Part shown: piece after piece, positions 1 through 8,776 of the stretch
Layout of the letters: the number at the start of each line of letters is the position of its first letter
How positions within the stretch are numbered: position 1 is the stretch's first letter
Source of the DNA: Lewinellaceae bacterium
GTDB lineage: Bacteria > Bacteroidota > Bacteroidia > Chitinophagales > Saprospiraceae
Direction of reading: 5' to 3'
DNA length: 64,000 nucleotides
NCBI GenBank assembly: GCA_020636155.1
Contig: JACJYM010000007.1
Location: 62,001-126,000 of the forward strand
Made by a program: the position numbers and the translations under genes
The notes under the pieces: model-generated
What the model was told of the DNA's origin: nothing
Databases searched by the model: none
Seen by the model: only the letters and a program-made list of their open reading frames with translations

Positions 1-203
1 TCTTGAGGGGTATCTGCCTCTTCAAATAGTAAGGGTGTGATTTTATTGACTCTCTCGTCAGTACATTGTGCTGACAATAACACCGCAATGAGTAAGGTGT
101 AAGTATCTTGATGGTCAAGAGGAATGGGAGTTTCAGGGTAAAGATTGTCAAGAATCTTGGCAATCTCTACTGCTTTTTCTTTCCTACTTAACTGAGTGGC
201 CAT
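1..203 (-). CDS. nth: Endonuclease III, 5' part only (cut by window edge)
   Basis: The minus strand encodes the first 67 residues of a protein starting [16 protein letters not shown]. Residues about 28-63 contain LLIAVLLSAQCTDERVNK, the helix region typical of endonuclease III, a base-excision repair glycosylase/AP lyase for oxidised pyrimidines. The catalytic Lys/Asp region and the iron-sulphur cysteines would lie beyond the window start and cannot be seen. Its ATG overlaps the gyrA stop codon by one base (TAATG), which suggests translational coupling and cotranscription with gyrA. The family call rests on a short but characteristic N-terminal segment. Confidence 0.82.
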   Translation of the reverse strand, partial: MATQLSRKEKAVEIAKILDNLYPETPIPLDHQDTYTLLIAVLLSAQCTDERVNKITPLLFEEADTPQ

Positions 204-2671
204 TATTCTTCTTCATCGCTTTCTTCTGATTTACTGATGATGGTGATATCGCCTATTTTATCGTTGGTTCCTAGTTTAATAACTCTCACACCTTGAGTTG
301 CTCTTCCCATTACTCTCAAGTCATTTGAATCCATTCTAATGATAATTCCGGATTCTGTCGTTATCATTAAATCTTCATCATCTGTCAATACTTTAATGGA
401 GACTAATTTTCCTGTCTTATCGGTGATTTTTAGTGTTTTTACCCCTTTAGCACCTCTTTTAGTGCTTCTGTATTCGTCTAGAGCTGACCTCTTACCGTAG
501 CCATTTTCAGAAACGACTAAGATGGTATTATCTGGATTGGTAGGATCTAGAGTAATCATCCCAATCACTTCGTCATTGTCTTTTTCGTCAAGTTTCATTC
601 CTCTTACACCGGCTGCGGATCTACCCATTGCTCTTACTTCACTTTCAGTAAATCGTACCGCTCTACCATTGCGATTTGCCAATATAACTTCGCTATTTCC
701 ATTGGTAAGTTTGACTTCCAATAACTGATCTCCTTCGTTAATTGTAATGGCATTAATACCGTTAACACGTGGTCTTGAGAATGCCTCAACGATGGTTTTC
801 TTAACAATTCCTCGCTTAGTGCAGAATATCAAATAGTTGTTATTGATGAATTCCTCATCTTCGAGATTTTCAATTTTTATATAAGCTCTCACCTTGTCAT
901 CAGCCGGCATATTCACAATGTTTTGAATGACTCTTCCGGTACTTGTTTTACTAGCTTCAGGGATTTCATAGGCTCTAAGCCAAAAACATCTTCCCTGTTC
1001 AGTAAATAACAATAGATAATTATGATTGTGGGCTGTAAAAATATGTTCAACGAAGTCCTCGTCTCTCGTTTTACTGCCTCGCGAGCCTCGCCCTCCTCTG
1101 CCTTGTTGTTTAAATTCGTCAGATTTAGTCCTCTTGATATATCCCAAGTGAGAAATGGTCACTACCACCTGTTCATTTGGAATCATATCTTCTATGCTTA
1201 TTTCATCGTCAGCATAAGAAATATCCGTTCTTCTGACGTCTCCATATTTATCTTTGATTTCTGTGAGTTCCGTGATAATTACATCTCGTTGTAATCTCTC
1301 ACTCGCAAGCAATTCTTTGAGACGCTGTATTGTCAACATCAGTTCATCGTATTCCGCTTGAATTTTTTCAACCTCGAGTGATACGAGTTTTTGCAACCTC
1401 ATGTCGAGAATGGCCTTAGCCTGGATTTCACTTAACTGGAAGGCATTCATGAGACCCTCTCTAGCCTCTTCTACAGTTTTTGATGATCTGATTATTCTTA
1501 TCACCTCATCAATATTCGCCAAGGCAATGAGTAATCCTTCTAGAATGTGTGCTCTTTCTTCCGCTTTGCGAAGTTCATATTGTGTTCTCCTTACGATAAC
1601 TTCTAAGCGGAATTTAATAAATTCATCTAGGATTTGTCTTAAGTTCAACTGCATTGGCCGACCATTGACCAAAGCAATATTATTAACACCGTAAGAAGAC
1701 TGCAATGGAGTGTATTTGTATAGTTTGCTTAGCACCACATTGGCCATTGCATCCCGTTTCACTTCAATGACTATTCTAAGACCCTTTCTATCACTCTCAT
1801 CCCTGACATCGCTGATGCCTACAATCTTTTCGTCATGTACAAGTTCGGCAATTTTAGCCACTAATCCGGCCTTATTGACTTGATATGGAATTTCAGAAAT
1901 AATTATGGTTTCTCTGCCTCCATGTGCTTGAATCTCTGCTTTTCCTCTTACCACTATCCTTCCTCTACCGGTCTCAAATGCATCTTTGACCCCACTGTAT
2001 CCATAAATTGTTCCTCCTGTTGGAAAGTCTGGCGCCTTAATGAATTCCATTAACTCAGCAATAGAAATATCAGGATTATCGACCATCGCTATTGTACCAT
2101 CAATTACCTCAGCAAGGTTGTGCGGAAGCATGTTGGTGGCCATACCTACGGCAATTCCTGATGCTCCATTGATTAATAGATTGGGTATTTTTGCTGGAAG
2201 TACAGTAGGTTCTTCGAGTGTATCGTCAAAATTTAAACTAAAATCAACGGTATCTTTGTCTATGTCAGACAACATTTCATCCGTAATTTTGGCCAATCTT
2301 GCCTCCGTGTATCGCATGGCTGCTGGGCTATCCCCATCCATTGAACCAAAGTTACCCTGACCATCAACTAAAGGGTATCTCAAAGACCAATCCTGAGCCA
2401 ACCTTACCATGGCATCATAGACTGAACCATCTCCATGTGGGTGATATTTACCCAATACCTCTCCTACTATTCTTGCGGATTTCTTATGAGCTTTTCCAAA
2501 TCCAAGCCCTAATTCATCCATTCCAAACAACACTCTCCTATGTACAGGTTTTAATCCGTCTCGTACATCAGGCAATGCCCTTGCCACAATCACAGACATC
2601 GAATAATCGATGTAAGCTGATTTCATTTCTTCCTCTATGTTAATTGGAATAATCCTTTGGTTATCTGCCAT
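203..2671 (-). CDS. gyrA: DNA gyrase subunit A
   Basis: 822 residues, the ATP-independent breakage/reunion subunit of gyrase that introduces negative supercoils together with GyrB. The catalytic tyrosine is Y121 in AAMRYTE. The winged-helix/QRDR segment is residues 66-106. The tower and coiled-coil gate cover about 340-480, and the C-terminal beta-pinwheel begins with a GyrA box (QGRGGRG) at 523-529, which separates gyrase from topoisomerase IV. The QRDR reads [10 protein letters not shown]. The position equivalent to E. coli Ser83 is Gly82, while the Asp87 equivalent is kept (D86). The acidic C-terminal tail (SEESDEEE) is usual for the family. A TAnnTTTG promoter element lies 36 bp upstream and the stop overlaps the nth start. 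Confidence 0.97.
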   Translation of the reverse strand: MADNQRIIPINIEEEMKSAYIDYSMSVIVARALPDVRDGLKPVHRRVLFGMDELGLGFGKAHKKSARIVGEVLGKYHPHGDGSVYDAMVRLAQDWSLRYPLVDGQGNFGSMDGDSPAAMRYTEARLAKITDEMLSDIDKDTVDFSLNFDDTLEEPTVLPAKIPNLLINGASGIAVGMATNMLPHNLAEVIDGTIAMVDNPDISIAELMEFIKAPDFPTGGTIYGYSGVKDAFETGRGRIVVRGKAEIQAHGGRETIIISEIPYQVNKAGLVAKIAELVHDEKIVGISDVRDESDRKGLRIVIEVKRDAMANVVLSKLYKYTPLQSSYGVNNIALVNGRPMQLNLRQILDEFIKFRLEVIVRRTQYELRKAEERAHILEGLLIALANIDEVIRIIRSSKTVEEAREGLMNAFQLSEIQAKAILDMRLQKLVSLEVEKIQAEYDELMLTIQRLKELLASERLQRDVIITELTEIKDKYGDVRRTDISYADDEISIEDMIPNEQVVVTISHLGYIKRTKSDEFKQQGRGGRGSRGSKTRDEDFVEHIFTAHNHNYLLLFTEQGRCFWLRAYEIPEASKTSTGRVIQNIVNMPADDKVRAYIKIENLEDEEFINNNYLIFCTKRGIVKKTIVEAFSRPRVNGINAITINEGDQLLEVKLTNGNSEVILANRNGRAVRFTESEVRAMGRSAAGVRGMKLDEKDNDEVIGMITLDPTNPDNTILVVSENGYGKRSALDEYRSTKRGAKGVKTLKITDKTGKLVSIKVLTDDEDLMITTESGIIIRMDSNDLRVMGRATQGVRVIKLGTNDKIGDITIISKSEESDEEE

Positions 2672-2706
2672 TTATATTTTTTTACCTTCGTGATTTTATA
2701 AGCTCG

Positions 2707-2714
2707 CAAATATA
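2707..2714 (-). promoter_or_regulatory. Candidate Bacteroidota -7 element for gyrA
   Basis: The minus strand reads TATATTTG, an exact match to the Bacteroidota sigma-factor consensus TAnnTTTG, 36-43 bp upstream of the gyrA ATG. This gives a short leader of about 30 nt. I do not see a convincing -33 TTTG at ideal spacing. Confidence 0.55.
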
Positions 2715-2777
2715 CAAAAATATTATATATAATAATAATTAGAATTATAGCTTATTTTTAGAATATAACAATTGAAA

Positions 2778-3539
2778 TCAAGCGATGTTTTTTATGGATT
2801 CGACATCTCCATTAAACTTCCAGTCAATCCAGGTAATAGTGCCATTAAAAAGATAGAAAACATATTTCACAACGTTGGGTAGATTGAGCTGCATTGCATT
2901 TTTAATGAGTTGAAAGGAATTGTAAATTGTCCAATTTAACCAAGTTTCTTGATACTTAAAGATATTACTGACCGTGGCTCCCAGGGATAGTCCAAAACTA
3001 ATGGCGATGATAGAAATGAATGTGATATTTTCTTCGATTTCGCCAAATAAGTAAAATCCTAGGAAAACAAGAGAAAATGCGACCATCATGGCAATAGCCA
3101 CAATATAGTAGTAGTATTTATCAATTTTTTTAATCTTTTGACCCTTAGCCCATTTGTAGGATGCAATACTATGAACAATGAAAGTAATCGGATAAGTTAA
3201 TAAAGCCGAAGGATTGCGAAATAAATAATCATTTACACCTGAATTAATAGTGGTTGCAATGCCTATTAAATTACCACTGTTTTTTTGTTTTCCTACTAGT
3301 CTTGTAGATAACATTGAAAATACGGCACCGATAATTGACATAATACCCAAGGGATATGCTCCATCAAAAATGGCACTTTGCACTTCGTCAACATTAGTTA
3401 AAAAGTGTACTTCGCCACCGAAATAGAATGTATATTGAAATTTTTTAACCAAGCTAATGACTAAAATCAGCAATGCAGCGAAAACATCCATATAAGGCGA
3501 TGTCACTATGCCCCGGATAACAGGATATTTTAATGTCAT
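2778..3539 (-). CDS. PnuC-family vitamin/nucleoside transporter
   Basis: About 253 residues with roughly seven hydrophobic segments. The C-terminal part (TWLNWTIYNSFQLIKNAM, then NVVKYVFYLFNGTITWIDW) fits the PnuC family, whose members facilitate uptake of nicotinamide riboside (PnuC), riboflavin (PnuX) or thiamine (PnuT). The substrate cannot be assigned from sequence here. There is no adjacent kinase gene or riboswitch to help. The ATG at 3539 is preferred; an in-frame GTG lies two codons upstream at 3545. It is separated from the 3759 gene by a terminator, so it is probably its own unit. Confidence 0.75.
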   Translation of the reverse strand: MTLKYPVIRGIVTSPYMDVFAALLILVISLVKKFQYTFYFGGEVHFLTNVDEVQSAIFDGAYPLGIMSIIGAVFSMLSTRLVGKQKNSGNLIGIATTINSGVNDYLFRNPSALLTYPITFIVHSIASYKWAKGQKIKKIDKYYYYIVAIAMMVAFSLVFLGFYLFGEIEENITFISIIAISFGLSLGATVSNIFKYQETWLNWTIYNSFQLIKNAMQLNLPNVVKYVFYLFNGTITWIDWKFNGDVESIKNIA

Positions 3540-3704
3540 ATTCACTTAATTTTCTTTACCAAATGATACTTTTTAGCCAAGGCTTAATTGAGTCAAAAGT
3601 AAAAAATAAATATAAAACTACCATGTCTATAGCTATTAGAACTTACAGATGGGCTAATTTATAATAATTGATAGAATATGGATGAGCAAGTAAATTTAAT
3701 CAAA

Positions 3705-3735
3705 TAAAAAAGCCATTGATCGGAAAATCAATGGC
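3705..3735 (-). terminator. Rho-independent terminator after the 3759-4985 gene
   Basis: A perfect 9-bp stem (GCCATTGAT / ATCAATGGC, arms 3712-3720 and 3727-3735) with a 6-nt loop. It is followed in minus orientation by TTTTTTATTTG. It lies about 24 bp downstream of the stop. Confidence 0.85.
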
Positions 3736-3758
3736 CTCTTATGTTCAAGGAATAATAT

Positions 3759-4985
3759 TTACTTTATTTTAATAATTTTTCGGGTTACATATTCATTGTT
3801 AATCATGAAAGAAATGGTATAAATGGCATCAGGTAGCTCTGATATATCAAGATAATTATTGAATAAAAAGCCTGACTTTAATGGTTCTCCATTTATACTT
3901 GTTACGTTGTATTGAATACCTTGATTAATATCGAGATTGGTTTCTAGAAATAATTTTCCACTGGTAGGATTTGGGTGCATTTTTAAATAATCGATGTCCG
4001 AATCACGAGTGAGTTTTACAATCTGTGAATAAAGCACTTCCCCTTCAAAATCTTCAATTTTCAATCTGTAATATATGAGAGAATTTAGTATGTCGTCATC
4101 ATACCACAAATAAGTAGAACCTTCTTTTTTATTTTTGGCAGATATTTTTCCAATACTTTGCCAATGTTCTGCATCGAGTGATTTTTGAATCACAAATTCT
4201 GAGATATCTTCCTCTGATGCTGTAATCCATTCAATTCTATTCTTGGTGTCTTCTGCAATGGCGTCAAATGATACAATTTCTAGAGGAAGCAATAAGCACT
4301 GAATTTCGTCAACTATTTCAACTTTTTGTGTCAAATCAAAATGGCATGTCGTACCAAAATTGCTCATACTTGGATATACATCAGCCCAAAGTCCGACATA
4401 TTGATTGCCCGGTTCATTACCCCAAGTAATTTGTACACTGGTCTGTGTATTATCACCAACGATGGTTCCACCGTCTGAAACAACCCAATAAATATTATTA
4501 TAATTTTCGTTATTAGTCGTGAAATTATAATTCAAGGTTTTGTTCATACAAACTAAACTATCTACAACTAGCTGTGGCACATCGTAAATACAGTGATGAA
4601 TAGATTGTATGTTTATGGACTTGATGCCATTAGAAACAGTCGCTGCCCAGGCTGTATCGTTTTTTCTCTTTATTGTAATTTTGTAAGCTCCTGGTAAGAC
4701 TTCCGGTATCACTGTATTGTCAGGTAGTGAAATAGGTAGGCTTGGCGGATCTGGACTTTCCAAAAGATACATATTGACGACATTAGTTATTACCCAATTT
4801 TCATTAGGTTCTGACTTAACGTATATAATATCAGCAAATTGTCCATCTGTATAATCCGTGCTATTGTTTAGACATTGGCATTCATTAGTGCCTACGGTCT
4901 GCGCATCTAAAGCTACTATAGAAGATATAGTAAAAAAAAGTAATTGGCAATACCGCCAAATACTTTCGACAGGTAATCTTTTCAT
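3759..4985 (-). CDS. T9SS-sorted secreted protein of unknown function
   Basis: 408 residues. The N terminus is a signal peptide (hydrophobic LLFFTISSIVAL, cleavage near LDAQ). Residues about 235-325 form the common beta-sandwich module that precedes sorting domains, with LEIVSFDAIAEDTKNRIEW and YYRLKIEDFEG. The last ~75 residues (LKMHPNPTSGKLFLETN to RKIIKIK) are a type A T9SS C-terminal domain, so the protein should cross the outer membrane through the Por machinery. The N-terminal 200 residues contain scattered cysteines and match no enzyme that I recognise. Confidence 0.85.
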   Translation of the reverse strand: MKRLPVESIWRYCQLLFFTISSIVALDAQTVGTNECQCLNNSTDYTDGQFADIIYVKSEPNENWVITNVVNMYLLESPDPPSLPISLPDNTVIPEVLPGAYKITIKRKNDTAWAATVSNGIKSINIQSIHHCIYDVPQLVVDSLVCMNKTLNYNFTTNNENYNNIYWVVSDGGTIVGDNTQTSVQITWGNEPGNQYVGLWADVYPSMSNFGTTCHFDLTQKVEIVDEIQCLLLPLEIVSFDAIAEDTKNRIEWITASEEDISEFVIQKSLDAEHWQSIGKISAKNKKEGSTYLWYDDDILNSLIYYRLKIEDFEGEVLYSQIVKLTRDSDIDYLKMHPNPTSGKLFLETNLDINQGIQYNVTSINGEPLKSGFLFNNYLDISELPDAIYTISFMINNEYVTRKIIKIK

Positions 4986-5013
4986 CGGTTTTTGCTTTCA
5001 TCGGTTTAGAATG

Positions 5014-5021
5014 CAAATATA
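5014..5021 (-). promoter_or_regulatory. Candidate -7 element for the 3759-4985 gene
   Basis: The minus strand reads TATATTTG (TAnnTTTG consensus) 29-36 bp upstream of the start at 4985. The leader carries a short direct repeat of TTTCATCGGTTT at the start codon, so a second ATG-containing copy lies just upstream. Confidence 0.45.
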
Positions 5022-5081
5022 TTATAAATATATATAATATGTAAACCTTTTTAAATAAATTACCTATAAAAAATAATTTAG

Positions 5082-6168
5082 TTATTCATCTTCCGGATTC
5101 CAAAGTAAAAAAGCCTTGATAAATCCATTTATATCTCCATTAAGAACGGCATCAGTATTGCGAGTTTCGAACTGAGTTCTGTGATCCTTGACTCTCCTAT
5201 CATCCAGTACATAGGACCGAATCTGAGATCCCCATTCATTTTTCATTTTTGAGGCTTCTATTTTATTTTTTTCGGCTCGCTGTTTTTCTAATTCCACTTC
5301 ATACAAGCGTGATTTCAAAAGTTGTAATGCTTTGTCCCGGTTTTGATGTTGGCTTCGTTCTTGCTGACATTCAGCTACTAATCCTGTAGGCAAATGCCTA
5401 ACTCGAACCGCAGATTCTGTTTTATTGACGTGTTGACCACCTGCACCACTGGCTCTAAATGTATCCCACTCGATATCGGCTGGATTGATATCTATCTCTA
5501 TGGAATCATCAATCATAGGATGCACAAAAACCGAGGCAAATGAAGTCATTCTTTTACCTTGAGCATTGAAAGGGCTGACTCTTACCAATCTGTGAACACC
5601 ATTTTCACTTTTTAATAAGCCGTAAGCATAATCTCCAGTCACCTCAAGAGATATTGATTTGATACCGGCTACGTCACCGTCTTGACGGCTTAATTCCTTG
5701 ATAGACATTTCATTTTTTTCGGCCCACATGATATACATTCTCATGAGCATTTCGGCCCAATCATTGGCTTCGGTGCCGCCGGCGCCTGCGTTGATTTCGA
5801 TGGTACAATCTAGGGCATCTTCAGCTTGGTCAAGCGTCGATTTAAACTCAATTTCTTCAATTTTTTCGATTGCTTGGAGGTACTTCTCATCCGCTTCCTC
5901 TTCTGAGGCTTCTCCCATTTTTTGGAATTCTAACATGACCTCAGCATCATCTACCACACTTTTGATGTCATTGTATTTTTCAACGGCAGATTTATCCTCT
6001 TTTAATTTTTTGAGAATGGATTCTGCTTTCGTAGGGTCACTCCAGAAATCAGGGTTGGCACTGAGTTGTTCTTTTTCTTCTATTTCGATAATACGTTTAT
6101 CGACGTCAAAGATACCTCCTTATCGATGCCAAACGATCTTGCAAATCACTGAGTTGCTCTTGTGTCAT
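5082..6168 (-). CDS. prfB: Peptide chain release factor 2 (programmed +1 frameshift)
   Basis: Joined across a +1 shift the product is 361 residues, normal for RF2, which terminates translation at UGA and UAA. The start is ATG 6168. Codons 1-20 (MTQEQLSDLQDRLASIRRYL) run into an in-frame TGA at 6108-6106. After the shift the frame continues DVDKRIIEIEEKEQLSANPDF and joins the long C-terminal frame. The stop-codon recognition tripeptide SPF is at about 198-200 and the peptidyl-tRNA hydrolysis motif GGQ at about 243-245. Calling only the long ORF from 5957 would lose 70 residues of domain 1. A terminator separates it from the FKBP gene upstream. Confidence 0.96.
6105..6120 (-). promoter_or_regulatory. 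prfB autoregulatory frameshift site
   Basis: The minus strand reads AGGAGGTATCTTTGAC: an internal Shine-Dalgarno (AGGAGG, 6120-6115), TAT, the slippery CTT, the TGA stop and a C. This is the classic arrangement in which scarce RF2 makes the ribosome pause at UGA and slip +1 from CUU to UUU. It is striking in a genome where initiation rarely uses Shine-Dalgarno pairing. Confidence 0.95.
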
Positions 6169-6187
6169 TTGTCCTTTTTTTGTGATT

Positions 6188-6231
6188 TAAAATAAAAACT
6201 GCCAATTGTATCAATAAACAATTGGCAGTTT
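6188..6231 (-). terminator. Rho-independent terminator after FKBP gene
   Basis: A perfect 13-bp stem (AAACTGCCAATTG, 6196-6208, pairing with 6219-6231) with a 10-nt loop, followed in minus orientation by TTTTATTTTAAATC. It lies 14 bp past the FKBP stop and just before prfB. Confidence 0.88.
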
Positions 6232-6245
6232 ATCAGTAATTCTTA

Positions 6246-7109
6246 CTATTTATCCCTTAATTCAACATAAAACATCAAATCAGATTTAGCGGGAATTCCA
6301 GGGGTTCCAGCTTCTCCATAAGCCAATGTATATGGTACATACAACATTGCCTTTGTGCCGCCCTTAAGTAATGCGATGCCTTCATCCCAACCAGGAATTA
6401 CACGACCCTCACCCAAAGGAAATTTAAATGCCTGACCTCTTGAAAAGGAATCATCGAATTTAGTACCATCACTGGCAAGCACTCCATAATAATCTACATT
6501 GACTACTTTACCCTTTTCAGGAATCATTCCTGTACCTTCTTCTACGATGTAATATTTTAAGCCCGAATCCGTCGTCTGCCATTCGATTTTATCATTTTTG
6601 TAATCTAGATATAGATTATTCACTTGGTCACTTACTTTGTCCGCACGAACTTTTGCTGCTTCAACTTTTTCTTGTTGCATAGCTTTGTATTCATCCTCGC
6701 TATAAATATTTCTGACTTCAACTTCGTAAATCAATTCTTTTAATGAATCTAACTCAGGATTACTTCTTGCATTGGGAATACTATCTATTGGCATGTAGAT
6801 TTTAACTTTTTCACCCTCTTTGAGTCCTTCGACGATTTCTACCACAGTATTAGGTTTTTGCATGTCACCTATTTTGGGAATCCGCAAAAAAGGCAAGTTA
6901 TTTTCATCATTCTGAGAATCTAAAACCTTATCTTTTCCTATAGTTTCCAATGCAAACATCATATAGTCGCCGGGATTTGCACTTTTTCCTGCTTCGTTAG
7001 TTATGAGATATTCATATTGTATACCCTTTAGCACCATTCTTTTCTTCTGCCCATTACAAGCGTATATCATCAATACGGAGGCAAGTGCTACTAAAAATTT
7101 TGTTTTCAT
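6246..7109 (-). CDS. FKBP-type peptidyl-prolyl isomerase, predicted lipoprotein
   Basis: 287 residues from the ATG at 7109. This start gives a clean lipoprotein signal (MKTKFLVALASVLMIYAC, lipid-modified Cys18), whereas an upstream ATG at 7163 would bury it. The C-terminal ~110 residues form a canonical FKBP fold with VNVDYYGVLASDGTKFDDSF, VIPGWDEGIALLKGGTKA and LAYGEAGTPGIPAKSDL. The preceding ~95 residues (GDYMMFALETIG to LIYEVEVRNI) look like a second, degenerate FKBP domain. The role is probably proline isomerisation or chaperoning of envelope proteins. Confidence 0.9.
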   Translation of the reverse strand: MKTKFLVALASVLMIYACNGQKKRMVLKGIQYEYLITNEAGKSANPGDYMMFALETIGKDKVLDSQNDENNLPFLRIPKIGDMQKPNTVVEIVEGLKEGEKVKIYMPIDSIPNARSNPELDSLKELIYEVEVRNIYSEDEYKAMQQEKVEAAKVRADKVSDQVNNLYLDYKNDKIEWQTTDSGLKYYIVEEGTGMIPEKGKVVNVDYYGVLASDGTKFDDSFSRGQAFKFPLGEGRVIPGWDEGIALLKGGTKAMLYVPYTLAYGEAGTPGIPAKSDLMFYVELRDK

Positions 7110-7173
7110 TAAGCTTGTTTTTATAATAAGAAATTTATTCAAAAAAAATTGCCACCTAATCATGACAACTATA

Positions 7174-8172
7174 TTATTTATTCAATCTTTTTACTTCCTG
7201 TTCGAACCTATCGATTATATCATCTAGCTTTCCATATATTCCCCCACCGGAGGCATTTTTGTGCCCTCCACCATTAAAATATTTAGTCGCCATTTCCTGC
7301 ACATTGATATCGCCCTTACTTCTGAGAGAAATCTTAATAATACTGGGTTGCTCACTGATCAGAGCTGCAATTTTAATATTTGGCATCATGAGCAAATAAT
7401 TTACAATGCCTTCTGTATCTCCCCTACCAATGGCATATCTCTTATAATCTTCTTTTGTAAGATAAATATAGGCACCATTTGTATCCTCGATAACTTTCAT
7501 TCGTTTGTACAAACAATATCCAAGTAAAGAAAGTTGTTTGTGAGTTAAACTATTGAATATTTTATCTTGTAGAAAATAATCATCTACCCCGATGCTTTTC
7601 AATTTTGAGGCAATTTCATAAGTCTGAGCCCTAGTGCTATACTTAAATGATCCCGTGTCAGTTATAATCCCGGTAAATAGAGCTTCTCCAATCATTGGGT
7701 CTATTTTTGAGAAATATCCCATCTTCTCAATGACTTCAAACACGAGCTCACAAGTGCTACTGGATTCGACATCATGAAAGCACAAGTCTGGAAAATTGCC
7801 TGGAAATAGATGGTGATCAATTAATATTTTTTTTGCTTTAATATTTTCGGCAACCGATACACCCAATTTATCTATCCTATCGAGGTCATTAAAGTCAAGA
7901 CAAAAGATGATTTCTGCTTGAGCAACAAGATTTTGGGCATGTTCGGCCTCAATATCGTAAATAACGATGTCCTCGCTATTTTTTAAATATGAAAAACTCA
8001 AAGGATACTCAGACGGAAAAATGATATGTACGGTATGCATAAATTTTTGTAAAAACAAGCATAGACCTATCGATGAACCAATGGCATCCCCATCAGGATT
8101 TCGATGTGACAAAATCACTATTCTCGAAGGCTTCGAAAGTATTAATTCTTGTAATTTTTGATATTCCGTCAT
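7174..8172 (-). CDS. DHH/DHHA1 phosphoesterase, NrnA-like
   Basis: 332 residues. Motif I is HRNPDGDAIGSS (23-34) and the DHH motif is D119-H120-H121; both bind the catalytic metals. The DHHA1 substrate-binding motif GGGHKNASGG is at 301-310. The family degrades nanoRNA and can dephosphorylate 3'-phosphoadenosine 5'-phosphate (the Orn/CysQ replacement in Bacteroidota and Firmicutes). No signal peptide is seen, so it should be cytoplasmic. It is divergent from ndk, which shares nucleotide metabolism. Confidence 0.9.
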   Translation of the reverse strand: MTEYQKLQELILSKPSRIVILSHRNPDGDAIGSSIGLCLFLQKFMHTVHIIFPSEYPLSFSYLKNSEDIVIYDIEAEHAQNLVAQAEIIFCLDFNDLDRIDKLGVSVAENIKAKKILIDHHLFPGNFPDLCFHDVESSSTCELVFEVIEKMGYFSKIDPMIGEALFTGIITDTGSFKYSTRAQTYEIASKLKSIGVDDYFLQDKIFNSLTHKQLSLLGYCLYKRMKVIEDTNGAYIYLTKEDYKRYAIGRGDTEGIVNYLLMMPNIKIAALISEQPSIIKISLRSKGDINVQEMATKYFNGGGHKNASGGGIYGKLDDIIDRFEQEVKRLNK

Positions 8173-8252
8173 AAGATTTGCGAAATTCCATAAAATAGGC
8201 GTGATTTCAAAATAAAAAATTGTTAAAATCTTTCAAATTGTTGTTTGTTGCC

Positions 8253-8260
8253 TATTTTTG
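8253..8260 (+). promoter_or_regulatory. Candidate -7 element for ndk
   Basis: TATTTTTG matches TAnnTTTG, 39-46 bp upstream of the ndk ATG. A TTGTTG-rich stretch lies upstream, but not at ideal -33 spacing. Confidence 0.5.
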
Positions 8261-8298
8261 CGGCGTTTTTTAATTTTTTAAAATAAAATTTGTTAGTC

Positions 8299-8721
8299 AT
8301 GTCAGGAACAAGAACACTTACGATGATAAAACCGGATGCCGTGGCGGCTGGCCACATCGGGGCTATACTTCATCAAATAAATGAGGCTGGTTTTAAAATC
8401 GTTGCGATGAAATACACGAAACTTTCTAAAGAAAAGGCTGGAGAATTTTACGAAGTACATAAAGAAAGACCATTTTATGGAGAGCTGGTTGACTTTATGT
8501 CTAGTGGGCCTATCGTAGCCGCAATCTTGGAAAAATCAAATGCGGTTGAAGACTTCAGAAAGTTAATAGGTGCAACGAACCCTGCGGATGCAGCCCCAGG
8601 AACCATCAGGGCAAAATTTGCTAAGAATATCGGTGAAAACGCCATTCACGGGTCAGACAGTGATGAAAATGCAATGATCGAAGGTAGTTTCCACTTTGGA
8701 GGTGTAGAGATATTTAAGTAA
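8299..8721 (+). CDS. ndk: Nucleoside diphosphate kinase
   Basis: 140 residues, the standard bacterial length. It exchanges the gamma-phosphate between NTPs and NDPs through a phospho-histidine. The active-site motif NAIHGSDS places the catalytic histidine at H117, and the N-terminal [10 protein letters not shown] motif is intact. The ATG at 8299 is chosen over an in-frame TTG at 8290 because [12 protein letters not shown] matches the family start. It is monocistronic, ending in a bidirectional terminator. Confidence 0.97.
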   Translation: MSGTRTLTMIKPDAVAAGHIGAILHQINEAGFKIVAMKYTKLSKEKAGEFYEVHKERPFYGELVDFMSSGPIVAAILEKSNAVEDFRKLIGATNPADAAPGTIRAKFAKNIGENAIHGSDSDENAMIEGSFHFGGVEIFK

Positions 8722-8731
8722 AAATAAAAAT

Positions 8732-8756
8732 GAGAGGGTTTTTGACCCTCTCTTTT
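8732..8756 (+). terminator. Bidirectional terminator between ndk and the 8777 gene
   Basis: Stem GAGAGGGT / ACCCTCTC (8732-8739, 8745-8752) with loop TTTTG and a TTTT run. An A-rich stretch on the other side supplies a U-run for the convergent minus-strand gene. Confidence 0.88.
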
Positions 8757-8776
8757 AATAACTACCAAACCAAAAA

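Noticed and set aside
5082..5957. A shorter release factor starting at MVDDAEVML
   Set aside because: The upstream frameshift site and a coding upstream frame show that this ATG is internal to RF2.
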